From the NCBI RefSeq assembly GCF_029873635.1, contig NC_080426.1:51660093-51724092 (forward strand): DNA of 64,000 nucleotides, given 5' to 3'. Shown one piece after another: positions 38,306 to 53,300 of the stretch. The position numbers and the translations under genes are program-made. The stretch's first letter is position 1; every line of letters begins with the position of its first letter. Source of the stretch: Malania oleifera. Taxonomy: Eukaryota > Streptophyta > Magnoliopsida > Santalales > Ximeniaceae. The notes under the pieces are model-generated. The model saw only the letters and a list, made by a program, of their open reading frames with translations, was not told the DNA's origin and did no database searches.

Positions 38306-41300
38306 GTGTCGTCCTTTCACCACCTTTTTTTTTCTTTGCATGATTATCGTGTGATTTCTTTCATTTAATGAGACACCCATTTGAATAAGGGCACAATTTT
38401 TATATTCCAGAGGTTGTTGTTTGCTTTATTTTAAGATGCCATTTTTTAAATTCTTCATGTTAAATTGACTGTGTTAGCTAATTTGATTCTACTTTGGTAC
38501 TCTATGTCGATTGCAAATGAAAATGGAACTCAGTTCACTTGCAGATGAATTCTGAAGTGGAGTTCAATTGCATATGAATTCCGGTATCTGGTGTGCTACA
38601 TATGAAATTGTGTGGTCCAACTTTTCTCATGTATTGAAAAATGAGTTGCTAGTAAAAAAAGCCTTTTAATTTTTAATAAAAAAAGAAGAGATTTCACTGA
38701 TAAGAGTAGAATTTACACAAAGACTTCTTCCATCAAAATCTGGAAAAATCCAGAAGAAATAAACTAAAAAAAACAAAACTGGAAAAAACATAATAATCAG
38801 GGCAGAATATTCTTCCATTCTTGCTGAACTTCCGAAAAATTAACTCCCTTGTAGCAACCGAAACCAACACACCATAAAGAAGCCAGGTAGTGAACCTTCT
38901 CCCAAACCAGCTGCCAATTCAATTTTCTACCTGAAAAAATTTATGCATTATGCTCCAACGATAATCCCCACAACAGCGCAAAATACCACATTTCCAAAGT
39001 GCAACCCTCTCCTCCCTTCTACCTAACCCCTCAAAAGAAATAGAAAATTTGTGTAATTTATTTGGAACTCATATTAGTTTTAAGAGTATTTGCAATAGGA
39101 GGATTCAATTCCTTGATCTATTGCTAAGGTTTCAATTCCCTGATTTACCATGAGAAAGAATTCAATTAGGGAGTTGTAGGTGGACAGGGGGGGGGGGGTG
39201 ATTATATCGGATACTATTAGGATTGCCTCTGAGATAACTGATTTCTATCACAACTTGTTTTCCGAGGAGGATGAGAGTAGACTGATGGCAGAAGGGTTGG
39301 AGTGGGCTCTTTTATCTGTCCACAAGATAGCCTGGTTAGAGAGACCTTTTGAGGAAGAGGAAGTTAGATATATACTTTTTAGAATGGAGAGGGATAAAGC
39401 TCCTGGGCTGGATCGTTTTAATTTAGCTTTTTATCAAGATTGTTGGCCAGTAGTGAAGAATGACTTGATGAAAGTTTTCAATGAATTTTATAGGAATGGG
39501 TTTTTAAGTAAGAGTTTTAATTCTATCTTCATTACTTTGGTGCCAAAGAAAAGTAGGTTGATTAAGATTTCTGATTATAGGCGTATTAGTTTAATATTGG
39601 TGTTTATAAACTAATCACCAAAGAACTAACTAATAGGTTGAGTGGGAGCTTGGCAAGATTTTCTCTAAGGCCTAAAGTGCCTTTGTGGGGGGGGGGGGGG
39701 GAGACAAATTGTGGATGCCATTTTGGTTGTGAGTAAAGCTGTTGAGGGCATTAGGAGGAGGAAGAAGAAAGGCGTCATCTTTAAGCTAGATTTTGAAAAG
39801 GCTTATTCTTGGAATTGGTGTATTCTCAAGAAGGGGGGGGGGGGGTGGATGAATTGGGTATTTAAAATTTCTTCCTAGGTTAAGATAGATAATAATCAGT
39901 ATTTCGTAACCTAGGGTCTTTCTATACAATTAGAAACCCAATCAAATATTAAAACAATTAAACACATGTACAACATATAATAAATCAAACATAAAACATA
40001 CATGTGTTGAAATTGAAAGTGCAGAAATAAAATAGAGGGCCAAAACAAAATTTGTTATTGGGGTTCGGCCAATACTGCCTACATCCCCGCCTCAAGCTAA
40101 TAAGTAAGAGGATTCCACTATCTTTTGCACACTTATGGGTGGAGCGACATCGATTACAAACCTCCTCTCCTTATTAGGCGAGGAATACCCTAGGTCACAT
40201 TCATAGGGCTGACCCCAACCTTTACAATTACACCTCACGGTGCAACAGGTCCTCTTAACCGGGTCTGAACTATCCGGTGCACGTTACAGGCCAGTGCAAT
40301 CCTCTTCTGACGATCACACGTCGAGAATGCAACAAATAACAATATATCTTTATACAAATACAATGCTTCTATAACAAGCAAATGATGTACAACATTTAAG
40401 CACAAAATGCACTCACGCATGATATGAAATATAAGCCCAATGTGAGTATGTGTTTTTCTCAAAGTGATTTTATAATCTTTGAAAACTGATATATATGATA
40501 ATGCACTCCAAAGATTAAAACCCAATTAAATATTTTTCCAAAAATATTTTTCAAATGAAGTATATAAACTTAGGGCTTTTCCCTTCAAATGATTTTTGCC
40601 AAAATAACGGTATACGATCTCTGAACTAAAGCAGAGTATGCAATAAATATGTTCAAAGATCTTGAACCCTTAATAAATCTTCCCAAAAATGATATTCAAA
40701 TATTACAACTCAAGGGAAGCAAGGATTATAGCTCAAAACAATTTTTGCAATGAAAACACAATGAGCTTGTAGAATCTTACAACAATTATGCTAAGATCCA
40801 CAAGCAGTAATTAGTTCACCTCAAAAATATCTATCAAGTAAATATATGTGGGAACCTATTGCTATACTCTCAAAGGGGATTTTCTACAAACAAGATGAGT
40901 GAGAGTATGGTGCTTTGAGTGATATAACAAATGCCCAAGAAAAATGATTCTAAATCAAATGCTCTCTTGAAAATGTATGAAATGAGTGAATGCAAGAGAG
41001 TAAAATCAATGAAGTACAAAAATTATTTGGGAGGATTTTCTAATCTAATCATTGGTTAAAAATTGAGTTATGAGGGGGTATTTATAGATAACTCTCAATT
41101 TATGACCGTTAGGGACATGGAGGTCATTTTTAAATTTGTTTAAACAAAAATTAACCCTGTTTAAGCGCTTAAAAATGCTGGAACCTGAGAGGTTCGATCG
41201 ACCATATTAAAGGGTCGGTCGGCTGAGCCAAGGCGATATTCCTAACCTTCGTAAGTTCGGTCGCCTGGCCTTAAGGCCGGTCCGCCGGTTCATGAGGTTC

Positions 41301-44300
41301 AAGTCGGCTGAGGGTATTTTTGAAATGAAAGTTCGGTCGGCCGGGGCGGGTAGAAAAAGTCAAGTTTGAAGGTCGGTCGACCGTGGAAGATACATTCAAT
41401 TTAGGTCGGTCGCCTGAGGCTTAGTCAAACATTTGACTTTCAGCCTTAAGTGTGGTCAGTCGACTGAGCAGATTTGAACCATAAGGGTTTGGTCGACCGA
41501 GGCTTTTTAATTAAGCCTAAAAATGCAACGTCGGTCGACCTTGAAAACCTTTGTAAGATCTTATCTATTTAGGAAATGGTTTTTCATGAAGGTGTAGGGT
41601 CCCTAGGGTCTATCTATGGTTGTTTTGAGCTTTCATCCACATTATGCATGACATGCAATTATTACAGGCCGAAACCAAAAATGCAATTTACAAATGAAAG
41701 CAAATATGTCTTCTTCTTTTGCTCTTGTGCATGGAGTACGCTAGATGATGTGTTCTTTGAGTTCCTCAGACTCCCATTTCTTCTGTACCTCATATGTGTG
41801 TTGTATTGTAAACCTGTTCACAAACTAGATGCACACATAAGATCCTTGTGTTTCGTTAGCATCAAAATAGAGGCCGGACTCAAAAAGTCAACACTTATGA
41901 CAAAGTGAGTTGGAGTTTTCTGGATAAAGTTTCTATGAGGAAGGGGTTTGGAGAGAGATGGCGAAGATGGATGAAAGGATGTATGTTCTATTGTGTTTTA
42001 CTCGGTGTTAGTAAATGACAAACTAAATCTTGGTTTTGGGCCACAAGGGGATTTAGATAAAGGGATCCTGCTTCCCCTTTTTTGTTTGTTTTAGTGGCAC
42101 ATGTTTTGAGTAGGTTGGTTGATAGGTGGTGGATAAAGGTTTAGTGAAAGGTTTGGAAGTGGGGAGGGAGGAAATTATGGTCTCACACCATTTTGCTAGC
42201 GATACCATCTTTTTGTTGGAGGATCACAGGTCTTCTTTTTTGAATATTTTGAGGCTTCTCCATATTTTTGAAAGGATTTCAAGGCTTAAGATTAATATGG
42301 GGAGGAGTGGTATTGCGACATTTAACATCCCTGCAGAGTGTGTTAGAAAGTTATCTTTGGAGATAGAGTGCATTGAGTGGAGATAGAGTGCATTGAGTTG
42401 GAGTGGTCGTTGTCCTATCTAGGGGTTCCTTTGGGGGGGTAATCCTTGGTCAATTAGCTTTTGGGACGCGGTAGTTAAGAGAGTGTCCAAGCGTCCAGAT
42501 AAGTGGAAGGGAGCTTTTTTTTCCTTGGGAGGTAGGATTACTCTAATCCAGAATTGTATTTCTAGTATCTTGTTGTATTCTCTTTCTATTTTTAAAATTC
42601 CTGTGGGCGTTGCAAGTAAGATCGAGAGAATTATGAAAGATCTTCTTTGGTCAGGGGTAGGGGGTTTTATGGATCATTTGGTGAGTTTTTGGGGGTGGGG
42701 GGGTTATTTTGTAGGTCTAAATAGGAGGGCAGTTTGGGTCTTGGAATTTGTTGTCTAAAAACACAGCTCTCTTGGCCAAATGGCTTTGGCGGTTCCCTTT
42801 AGAGGATTCTTCTTTGTGGCATAAAGTTATTAAAGGCTAGTTTGGGCTTGATGGGAATGAATGAGATACCAATTTGGGTTCTAGATGTTCTTCAGAAAGT
42901 CCACAGAAAGCTATTTCTCAGATTTACCCTCTCTTTATTCCCTATACTAAATTTATGTTGGATAAGGGGTGTAATAATGTTTTTGGAAAGACCTTTGGTT
43001 GGGGAATATTGTCTTGTCCACCTATTTTCCTTGCATATTTTGATTTAGCTCGAGACAAAATGATCCCATTTCCTCTTGTTGATCTGGACGGTATCCTTGG
43101 AAGGTGATAGCTGGTCTTGGCTGTTGGATCCTTCAGAGGTCTATCCTTGCAATTTTTTTTTTATGAATTCTTGGTTGGCACCGATTTTTGCTTTCCACTC
43201 TATGAAACTATTTGAAAGGCCAAAATCCCCACTAAAATCAAAGTTTTATTTGGTTGGTTGTGCTTAATAGGATAAATACTAATATCTTACTGCAGATTAG
43301 GAGGCCTTTAAAGGCTCTCTCTCCAGATATATGCGTGCTTTGTTTTAACTGCTCTGAACCTGCTCTGCATCTTTTCTTGCATTGTAATTTTGCATGGAAG
43401 GGTTTGGAACAAGTTATTTAGTTATTTATGGAGAAAGTTGGGTTTGTCCAGGGACACTGGAGGAGTTTTTGGTAATATCTTTTGTTGGGTTTGATATGAA
43501 GAAGGAAGGAAAAGTGATATGGATCAGTGCTTTATTTGCAGCATTTTGGGGTTTGTGGAAGGAACAAATCTTGTGCAAATTTTCAGGGAAGAAATTAGCA
43601 TTTTTGCTGGTGTGGGGGAAGATTCATTTTTCTGGCTTCTCTGTGGTGCATGGGTAATGTTAATTTCAAGGGGATATGTTTCTTAGATATTCAGTGGGAT
43701 TGGCATTCTCTGTTGACTTCTTAGGCTGTGCTGATTTCCTTGGGCTGTTTTTAACACTTTTTGGTTTTCTTATTTTGTTTTCCCTGGAGTTTCCCAGACT
43801 TTGTTAAGGAGATATCTCTTCTCCTGATTGTACATTCTTATTCTATCTAATAATTTTTTTTTTGCAATAAAAAAGAGTAAAAACCAGATTCCTTCCAAAT
43901 AGTTACCTATAGGGTTTGTTTGGATTAAGGATTTTGTTTGGGGAAAGGAAACAAAACTCATTTTGCACTATCTTTTCTCTCTTTATCAAATACTTTTAAA
44001 AATGGTTCTAAGATTATTAAAAATTAAGAAAAATCGAATGTTCATGATGTGCAAAATAAAAATTTTATTCATTGATTTGGTATATATTTTTATTTTCCTT
44101 CTCTCGTTCCTTGATAACCAAACATAAAAGGGGATTTCTTCGAATTTTCCTTTCCCTAATATTTTCCAAGTTTCAAATGAAGCCTATAAAGAATAAGCAA
44201 GAAAGAAAAAGTAAAAAAAAAATTTTAGAGATAAACTTACAAATCAAGGATCAAATCTTTATATTAACTTGTGTTTTTTTTTGAAAAATTAATCATATTT

Positions 44301-47300
44301 AGACAAATTTTCATTCTTAACTAATTTTTTATTTTGAAGAAAAAAAAAAGAATTTAGAATTTATTGAAGAAAAAAAGAACAAAGGTTGGGGGGGGGGGGG
44401 ATGTACAAGGAAACCCAGCAGAGGGAACAAAGAGAAAAAAAATTCTGTTTGGTTGTTTGTGGTCTTGGGTTGAAAGGGCGGGGGGGGGGGGGACTGAAAG
44501 AAAGGGAGATTTAACTTTTTGAGATCAAAATTCAATTAAAATTACCTTATAGCCCCTAGTTCTAAGCTAGAGAAAAAAATTAGGAGGAAGGGAGGGGGAC
44601 CAGACTTGGGAGGGGTGGGGTACTAGGTAGTTTGTTTATGATAAAAAAAAAAAAAAAAACTCTCAGGAGCTTGGCTCCACACCCCCTGCACACGCGGCGT
44701 GCATCTGCCACTGACTGTGACTATATATCACTAAAGATCCTTAACACAATCTGCCAGTAATCCTCAATTTGTTCATGCTATTTCTCAAACTCGACTCCTA
44801 ATTTCTCAAGAACTATATTCAATTACACTTTAATTGTTGAAGATCTGATGGTAATTAAATAAACTCCCATAAACAGCTTACGGAGCAGCAATATGGTCTG
44901 ATTCTTAATGCTGGCAATGTTGATGGATCCCTCAAAATGTGTACCAAACTAGAACAACCAGTTTCCTATCAATCAGCTTCAAAATCTTAGGAAGGAAACT
45001 AAAATTTTGTGACTGGAACCAATTTCTCACAATTTTGGAATTTGTAAAAGAAGAGTGGAAAAATTGCACACACACATCTGCGCATAAGGGACGCGTGCCA
45101 CCTGAGGGTCCTCCAGCAATGGCCTTTTGGCTTCTGGTGGATTGAGGAGTGGTGAATCTACTGGTGGTGCTGGTTGTCAAGAAAACTCCACAAAGGTGAG
45201 AAACTGAAGGGGTGTTGGCTGGAATAACTTCAGGTGATCTTTTAGGATGACACAGGTGGTTGGACAGTGATGAAGTTTGGGGGAGTGGCTGATCATTGAT
45301 TTCTGTTTCTGATGATGACAGAATAATTCCTGGAAAGTGGTCGGTGAAATCAAAGGCAGTGACTGTAATTTTTGACTGTTCTGACAATGAAAAGTGCTGC
45401 AGTTCCTGGGGCTATCCTGCGATTTCTCTTGTCCTTGAATGCTTTGTCTGACTTTTGTCAAGTAACAATACTTGCAGCAATGGAAGTGAAGTGACTGTAA
45501 TTTTTGTTCATATGTGACCACAATGACTGTGGCAAGAGAATGTGGTTATGGTTTGATGTGGTTGGCTATGATATGGTGATGGTGCTTTGCTCTGATACCA
45601 AATAAGATTGTTATAGAAGCAAGGAGTACTGCCAGAGGGAAAATAGGGAGAGAAATAGAAAGAAGAGGAGGGAAGAAGAAGGAAGAACGGAAGACAAAAG
45701 AAAGAAGAGATACAGGTAGGGGGAGAAACTCATGTTTACTTCGACTCTCAAATTCATAAAAACTGTCTCTTACATGGCTTGCACTCCCTATTTATAAGAA
45801 AGCCTAAATTACAAGAAAATTAAAAATCCCTAAAAGTCACATCTATTACAAACGAACCCTCAAATACCCATAATAATTACTAATTAACTAAGCACATTTT
45901 GTTTTGGGACCCAACAATCCCTTGGTCCTATTTTTTGAAATTGGTCCCTAAATTAGATTAAAGTGATCCATCCAATTACTCACATGTCATCCTACATCAT
46001 GAAGAAGCCTTGAGCATAAGACTGGAGATAGCTCTACTTGTAATTGGATTGTGAACGCACTTGAACATTTATGGGATGGAGATGAAGAGGGTAAAATTTG
46101 CTTCTACTTTAACTTGAGGTCGAGTTCTTTTTCTCAACTGGGGGAGATTGATCTAGACGGCAGGGTGAATTTTATTTGTGTTTTTTTATTTGTCATATTG
46201 ATTTTATGATATTTTCTATTTGGTAAAAGTAATATTTAAGTTTGTTTAGCTTTCTAAAACAGTTTTCTTCTCCAAGCATTGTAAGCTTATAGAAGGCTAC
46301 ATGTGTATTTGTTTTATTGAGAGTTGAATTATATGTGTATTTGTTTTATTGAGAGTTGAATTATAGTTATTTTTGTGTTGGACATTCTGACCTCAAAACC
46401 ACCAAGGCATTCCACTTCCTCTCTTGTAGTTATTTATGTGACAAACTCTGTAGCCACAATAGAATCTATTATGAATAATTGAGTCTTGGAACCCCAATTT
46501 ATGGCTCCTCCAAGAAGAGTGAAAATCCACCTATGAATGCCCCTAATAACATATGCCATAATCTTTTTTTTTTTTCCTTAAATATTTAAAAACTCTTATG
46601 TATCTCATGCAAGTGTACTTATACCTACTAAGCTTGCCAACTGCAAAATCAATATCCGGCCTAGTACTAGTCAAGGCATACATATATCAAACAACCATAA
46701 ATCTATCATATTCTAATTGTGATATTGCTGTACTACTATTGGATGGTAGCTTTATGCTTGGATCAAAGTGAATGCAAGCCGGTGTGCAATGGAAGTGATC
46801 AAATCACAAAAGAGCTTTTTCTTTGCAGTGGAATGGAGCCAACATTAAATAATTATCATTTCTTATGATTTTAATTTCCAACATGACAAAAGTGCAGCTC
46901 TCCAATCCCTTTGGAGGTTGGACAATGAAATTCCCCAAAATTCCCCAACATAAAAAAAAAGGGCAGCCTGGTGCATGAAAGAAGTGACCTAAAAGAAGCG
47001 AGGAAAAGAACTCTGTCCATAACAAGTGGGAAGATGTTGTTTTGGCATTGAAAATCCTTGCTCTCAAGCCACAAAGTCCAAAGAGTTGCATGCACTGCAC
47101 AAGTCCGTAAAATCATCCATTTTTTACTTTTCCCAGGACCCCAATACCGCATTACCAAGAGCAAGAAGTCATCCGCATTTCTGATACTACCTGCACTTCA
47201 GTAAAAATATAGAAAAAAGGTAGCCCAAAGCTGTCTCACCACCTGACAATGTAGAAGCAGATGCACATTAGTCTCATTAGACTCTAGGCGCATCATGCAT

Positions 47301-47361
47301 TGTTCTCTTCTTCTTCAATTAGTAGAAGAGTATTGACACTTGTTTGTTCGGTTTAGCATTC

Positions 47362-47399
<38 letters not shown>

Positions 47400-50300
47400 C
47401 CTCTCTCTCTCTCATATCTAATAATCTGTTTTTGGGTATTTGTTTCCTTTGATGCTAACATTTTCCTCTCATGTTTGTTTCCTTATTGTCAATGTTTGAT
47501 AGTTTGTGCTTGTTTCTCATTAGTGTACTTTTCCTGGCTCCCTAGAGAGATAGAAGAAAACCAGGCTTACATTTATTTTTCACAATCCTTCCGACCATTT
47601 TTTTGAAGAAACAAGTAAAGGGTTGATGTAATGTTCCATTCCAGTAACTGATGTAGGGATTGTGGTGGCATCCTTTTTAGTCTTATCATATTCAAAGTAT
47701 TGTAATTTTTTATTTTTTTATGTTTATGTATGAGTATAACACTGCTTTCCTATTATTTACTTGGCTGAAAATTATAATAAATTTTAATGATCATTATATT
47801 ACTTTCAATTGCAAGAACTTATTCTGTATTTCAATGATTAGAAAATTGTATTGCTTACCTGTCGCGTGATGTGCAGACAAGGTTGCAAGCACAGGCTGCT
47901 GGAGTTCCTTATCAAGCGCTATGTCCCATGTCTTCATTTAATAAGAACATAGTATGTATGCTGCAGTTTTAATTCTTTGCTTGATATTATTCTCTACAGG
48001 ATTGATTTTGTTCTTGATTTCTTTAAAGCAACAAAAAAGGGATGGGGAGACATTTAAATGCAGTGTCATTCCACAAAATGTTCGCACATTGTTTCAATGC
48101 ATTATCTCTGGTATTTCATTAAATTTTCAATGAAAAATTTGCTTTTAAACCATGTTTCCCACTCCAAAACAAAAAAAGAAATGTAACCAAGACGAAACAA
48201 AAATTTGGTTGCTGTTGGAGTACCATCCAGAGCCTTTTATAGCTGATGGAGGGAATCAGTCCAAGTAACAGTAACTACACACAAATTTAAAAGGAATTCA
48301 TATCCTTCTTCAAGCATCTCTTGGGAAAAATGAAGAGGTTATTTCCTCCAATCTGGACTTTCTCACTGACTTCATCAACTTTGAATGGGCAGACACAGAA
48401 AAGCTTATCCTTGGCAGCCCTATCTCAAGAGAGGAAATCAAGAAAGGCATTTTTTCCTTTTCTGATGATAAATCCGCAGGCTTAGATGGTTTCAATGCTA
48501 AAATTCTACAAGGCCTGCTGGACAATTATTGAGAAGGACCTGACTGATGCAATTTTATCTATTTTTAGGGATTCCAATCTTCTTAAGCAAGTAAACTCAA
48601 TGATGCATGCTTTGATCCCTAAGAAGAGCCTCTGATCCCCAGCAGACTTCAGGCCTATTTCTTGCTGCAATGTGTTGTACATGTGCATATCAAAGATCCT
48701 AGCAAGCAGACTTCAGAATGCATCCTCCATTTCATCAATTCAAACCAAACAGCCTTCATTAAAGGAAGAACCATCCAAGATAACATCATCCTAGAGCATG
48801 ACATTCTTCATAATTACCATCTCAACTATGGTGCTCCTAAGATGGCATTAAAGTAGATTTAAGAGAAGCTTTTGATTCCATTGAGTGGCAATTCCTAATA
48901 AAGTTCCTCCAAAGCATTGGCCGCCCTCCAGTCTTCATTAGCTGGATCAAAGAATTCATTTGCACTCCTTCTTTGTCAATTGTTATTAATGGCTCATTTG
49001 AAGGTTTCTTCCAAGGAACGAAATGGGTAAGGCAAGGGGACCCCCTCCACCATATATTTTTGTTATGGTAATGGACGTTTTCGGAAGAATACTCCAAAGA
49101 GCAGCCACAAAGGGAAAATTTAAATATCATAGCAGACGCAGTCCCCTAAAAATCACCAATTTGTATTTTGCTGACGATATCCTCACTGTTGCCATTGGAG
49201 ACGATTCTGCTAAAGCCATTAAGTATGCCTTGGACCTCTTTTACTCTATTTCAGGTCTGAATTGTAACCCAGCCAAGCCTGAATTTCTTCTGATTTAATA
49301 TGCCTACATCAAATCAGTTCACTGTCGCTCAGATTCTGAACACTCCAATTGGCTCTCTGCCCATTAAATACCTTGGTCTGCCTCTTGTCACAAAAAGGCA
49401 AGGAAGATTGCAGTCTGCGAACTAACAAGATCACAGCCAGAATCTGTAATTGGACACATAAACACCCTTCCTACACAGGTAGACTTTAGCTGATTAAATT
49501 AGTGCTGCTTAGTATCCAAGCTTACTGGTGCTCCTTCCTCTTCTTTCCAAAGTCAGTGATTGCATAAATTGAAAGAAGGCTACAATCTTTCCTCTGGAAA
49601 GAAAATTAATGGAATACCTGAGGCTGTGAAGTCGGTTCGAGCAAGGTCTGTAAGCCTCTTTGTGAGGGAGGCTTAGGAATCAAACTTCTCAGATTGGAAC
49701 AAGGCCACTGCGTTCAAACTAATTTGGAGTATGTGCTCTTCTTCAAACTCGCTTTAGGTGAGATGGTGTGCTATTCATAAACTCAAGGATAGGAATCTGT
49801 GGGCAATTAAGCCTCCTCTCCTAAGACCTAAAGTTAGAGGAGGTGTGGAAACAGCCTCTTTCAAAAATGCAAGGTAAGGCTGCGTACTATAGACCCATTG
49901 TGGTCTTCTCCTTCTCTGGACACCGTATACACAGGAGCTTTGTGCACCGGGCTGCCTGCCCCTCTGCAGCCAAGGTCTCAGTAATTATAAAGAATCCGAC
50001 TTGGGAATGGCCAATGAGAAGATCTCAAAGAGTTGCTGAAATAATAGAGCAAAATGAAGGCTTCCCTGATTCTAGTACTGAAGATAGAATTCAGTGGATT
50101 TCAGACTCCTTAGGATCCTACACCTTTTCCTCAGCTTGGAATCAAATCAGGGAGCACAACCATGACGTTTTTTGGTCTGCAATCTGGCTTTAAGGTCAAT
50201 ATTGCAAGGCATGGATTCATCAGCTGGCTTGCTATTAACAACAGACTTGCAACATTAAACAGAGTCATCAACTGGGGAAAAACAGAAAGAATGACCTGCC

Positions 50301-53300
50301 TACTTTGCAACCAAAGTGTTGAGAACAGAGTCCCGGTTTTCTTTGATTGCCCCTTTTTAAAAGAAGTCTTCTCTGAGGTCTTCCTCTCCTTCCACCAAAA
50401 CAAACTCTTTACAAGCTGAGAAAGGGATTTGCAATAGGTCTTGAATCTGGGAACATGGAAGAATGCTAAGAAACTCAGTCTTATGTGGTCTGCTCTTAGC
50501 TACCACATATGGGAAACTAGGAATGCTTTTATTAACAAAAAAAGAAACAATTGCACCCAAAACTACTGTTATAAAGATTCGAAATGATGTCTGGGAAGAT
50601 GTCATGGAACTAAATTAGCTAGATTGCTTTGGTCTTGTACATAAGCAAATAAAATTTCTTCTTACATTTTTCCAAAGAAAAAAAAAAAAACACAGTAGCA
50701 ACACACATTGTTTGTGAGCGCACAGGGATGAAGCTAGGAGGGGGCCTTGCTGGGCAATGGCAATCATGAAATTTTGAAAAAATCTAGGCATATATTATAA
50801 TATAAGTTAGAGCAACTTGTAAATTTAAGAACTTTGTGGTTTATATGTAAATATAAAAAAATTTCAAAAATATTCCTACTTTATCTCTTAAGAGTTGGCA
50901 TGTTTTCCAATAGTTATATCTATATTTTAATAGAGAAATTGTTGAGAAATATATTACAATTCTATTATTGATTATTTTTGTAATTAACTTAAAGGAATGT
51001 TTGGCCTTCTAAATTTTTTTTTGATTCTTTTTTTTTGGAGAGGGCCTTACTTTTATTTAAATATATGTATGAAATTTTTTACTTGATATATTATTTATTT
51101 CATTAATTATATAAAATGATGGTGTTTGGGACCCATAGGGGTCTTGACTAATCCACCAAGAGTCCACCCAACCAGTCTGGCATTTTGATTCTTTATTTTC
51201 ATCTCATCTTATCTAAAATATCATCAATCAGTATTAATTTTTATGTGTATCAAATTAATGTTTTTTTTTTCTTCACTTATTAGTTATTACCAATAATTTG
51301 GATTGATGTAAATTGGATGGAATGCATTTACAAATTAACATTAAACGTTCATGTCTTCTGCCCCTCTTGATATGAAATTTTGGCTTCATCCTGGCAAGCT
51401 TATCTACATACTCTTGAAAAGATTTGATTAATATGTCCTGTAAAATTTTGAATATTATATTTAAAATTTTTTCTATAGTGGTGTAGACATGACATATCAT
51501 TGATTCCTAAGCAGTTCCTAGGGGAAAATTAAAGCTTCTTATAGTCAGTGGCATATACAGCTGTAAAATGCTTATTGGCTGATCGATTCCAATGAGTTGA
51601 ATTTCGAAAGTCACACATTGCTCATGAAGGTTATGTACTTTTCAATTGGTGTTACCTTATGCTTCACAAATGCATTTAGTCTTGCTCAATCCATTCTTAT
51701 GTTATCATTCATTCATCTCAACATGCTTAATTTTTATGGACATTTTGTTTATGTGTCATCACTTGATTGCCTCACATACCTGATGAAATTGATCACCTTA
51801 TCACTTGATTTTTTTTTTTTTTTTTTTACATTTGATTATCATATGATGCTGTGAAAGCATCTTCCCATTTCATCTATCACCCTGTATAGGCAGTTTACTT
51901 TCCCTACACTTGGATGACCAATGTAGGATAATGCAATCCTTTCTGCTATTTCTGTATGCTGGTTTTATTTTCCCTCATATATTTCGCCTATTTTGATTAA
52001 GTGTATCCTAAATTGTTTATGGGCCATTTGGATGTTAGAGTCTGAACCTAGGAATTTGATTTGGCTCAAATACATCATTCGGATTGATAAAAGGCTAGTA
52101 AATTTGGATTTTTTTGAAACACAAAGGGAATTTTGAGCCTAAAAGCAATGAATTTGAAATAAATTGTCTTACCTAGTTATTTAAAATCCAAGATTTGAAA
52201 TTCAAAATTTGAAATCTTAATCCATGAATCAAAATGCATGATTAGATTATACAGTCTCATGTTTTCCAAGGCAGAATTGAATATTTGTTGCAATACTGCT
52301 CTTGTTGCAAGAAGAAGGGTCACATTATCAAAGATTGTCATATCCGCCCACAGAATCGTCAGGCCCAGGCATTACAGACTTCTGTTATTGTACCCCCCCC
52401 ACAGTGACTTTTGCGGCCCTTGGCTCTTCTTCAGGTGAGTTCTCTGTTCCTGCACCTCCTGCAACGAATTATTGCACACCCGAAATGGTGCAACATATGC
52501 TAATTTCGGCATTATCAGCAATGAGGCTCCAAGGCAACAATTCTACTAAACTTTGATATGTGGACTCGGGTGCCTCTAATCACATGACGAATAATCCCAC
52601 TACTCTGTGTCACGTTCGGCCTTACGCTGGTCATTCTGCTATTCAGACTGCCAATGGCAGTTCTTTGCTAATAGCTGCTGTCGGAGATTCCTCTTCTAAG
52701 TTCATTGATGTGTTTCTTGCTCCTCAGCTTTCCACGAATCTTATTACTGTTGGTCAATTAGTTGATAAAAATTGTGCTATTAATTGTTTTGGTGATGGTT
52801 GTGTTGTGCGAGACCAAGTAATGTGGAGTTGATCACGAAAGGACCTAGAGTGGGGTGCTTGTTTCCACTACTTTTGCCTGTTCCAGCACTTTCTCTAGTT
52901 TCTTCTATTAAGTCTTTTGCTTGTAATAATGTTTTAGATCTTAGTATGGTGTGGCATCGTCGTTTAGGCCATCCCAATACTTAGATCTTATCTCATGTAT
53001 TGAACTCTGGTTTACTTGGTAATGAAGAACGTTCTTCTTTATCTCTTGAGTGTGCTTCTCGCAAACTTGGTAAAAGCAAAACTCTTCCCTTCCCTTTGCG
53101 TGCTAGTAGAGCTTTTTAGTGCTTTGATCTTATCCATAGTGATGTTTGGGGACCTTCCCCGGTTAGTTCACATGAAAAATTTAAATACTTCTTTCATTGA
53201 TGATCATAGTAGATTTACTTGGGTCTACTTTATTTGCTCTAAATCAGCGTATGTTGACAATCAATTTTTTGCTTCTATTAAGACATTACGCATAGATTAC

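Noticed and set aside
38306..38368. Open continuation after the carrier exon 1 donor
   Set aside because: It is intron read-through: the next residues do not match the carrier, whereas exon 2 continues it exactly (TRLQAQ).
46135..46165. Purine-rich CAACTGGGGGAGATTGAT as a Gypsy polypurine tract
   Set aside because: It resembles the 3' end of some Gypsy elements, but no LTR start or pol sequence could be matched to it.
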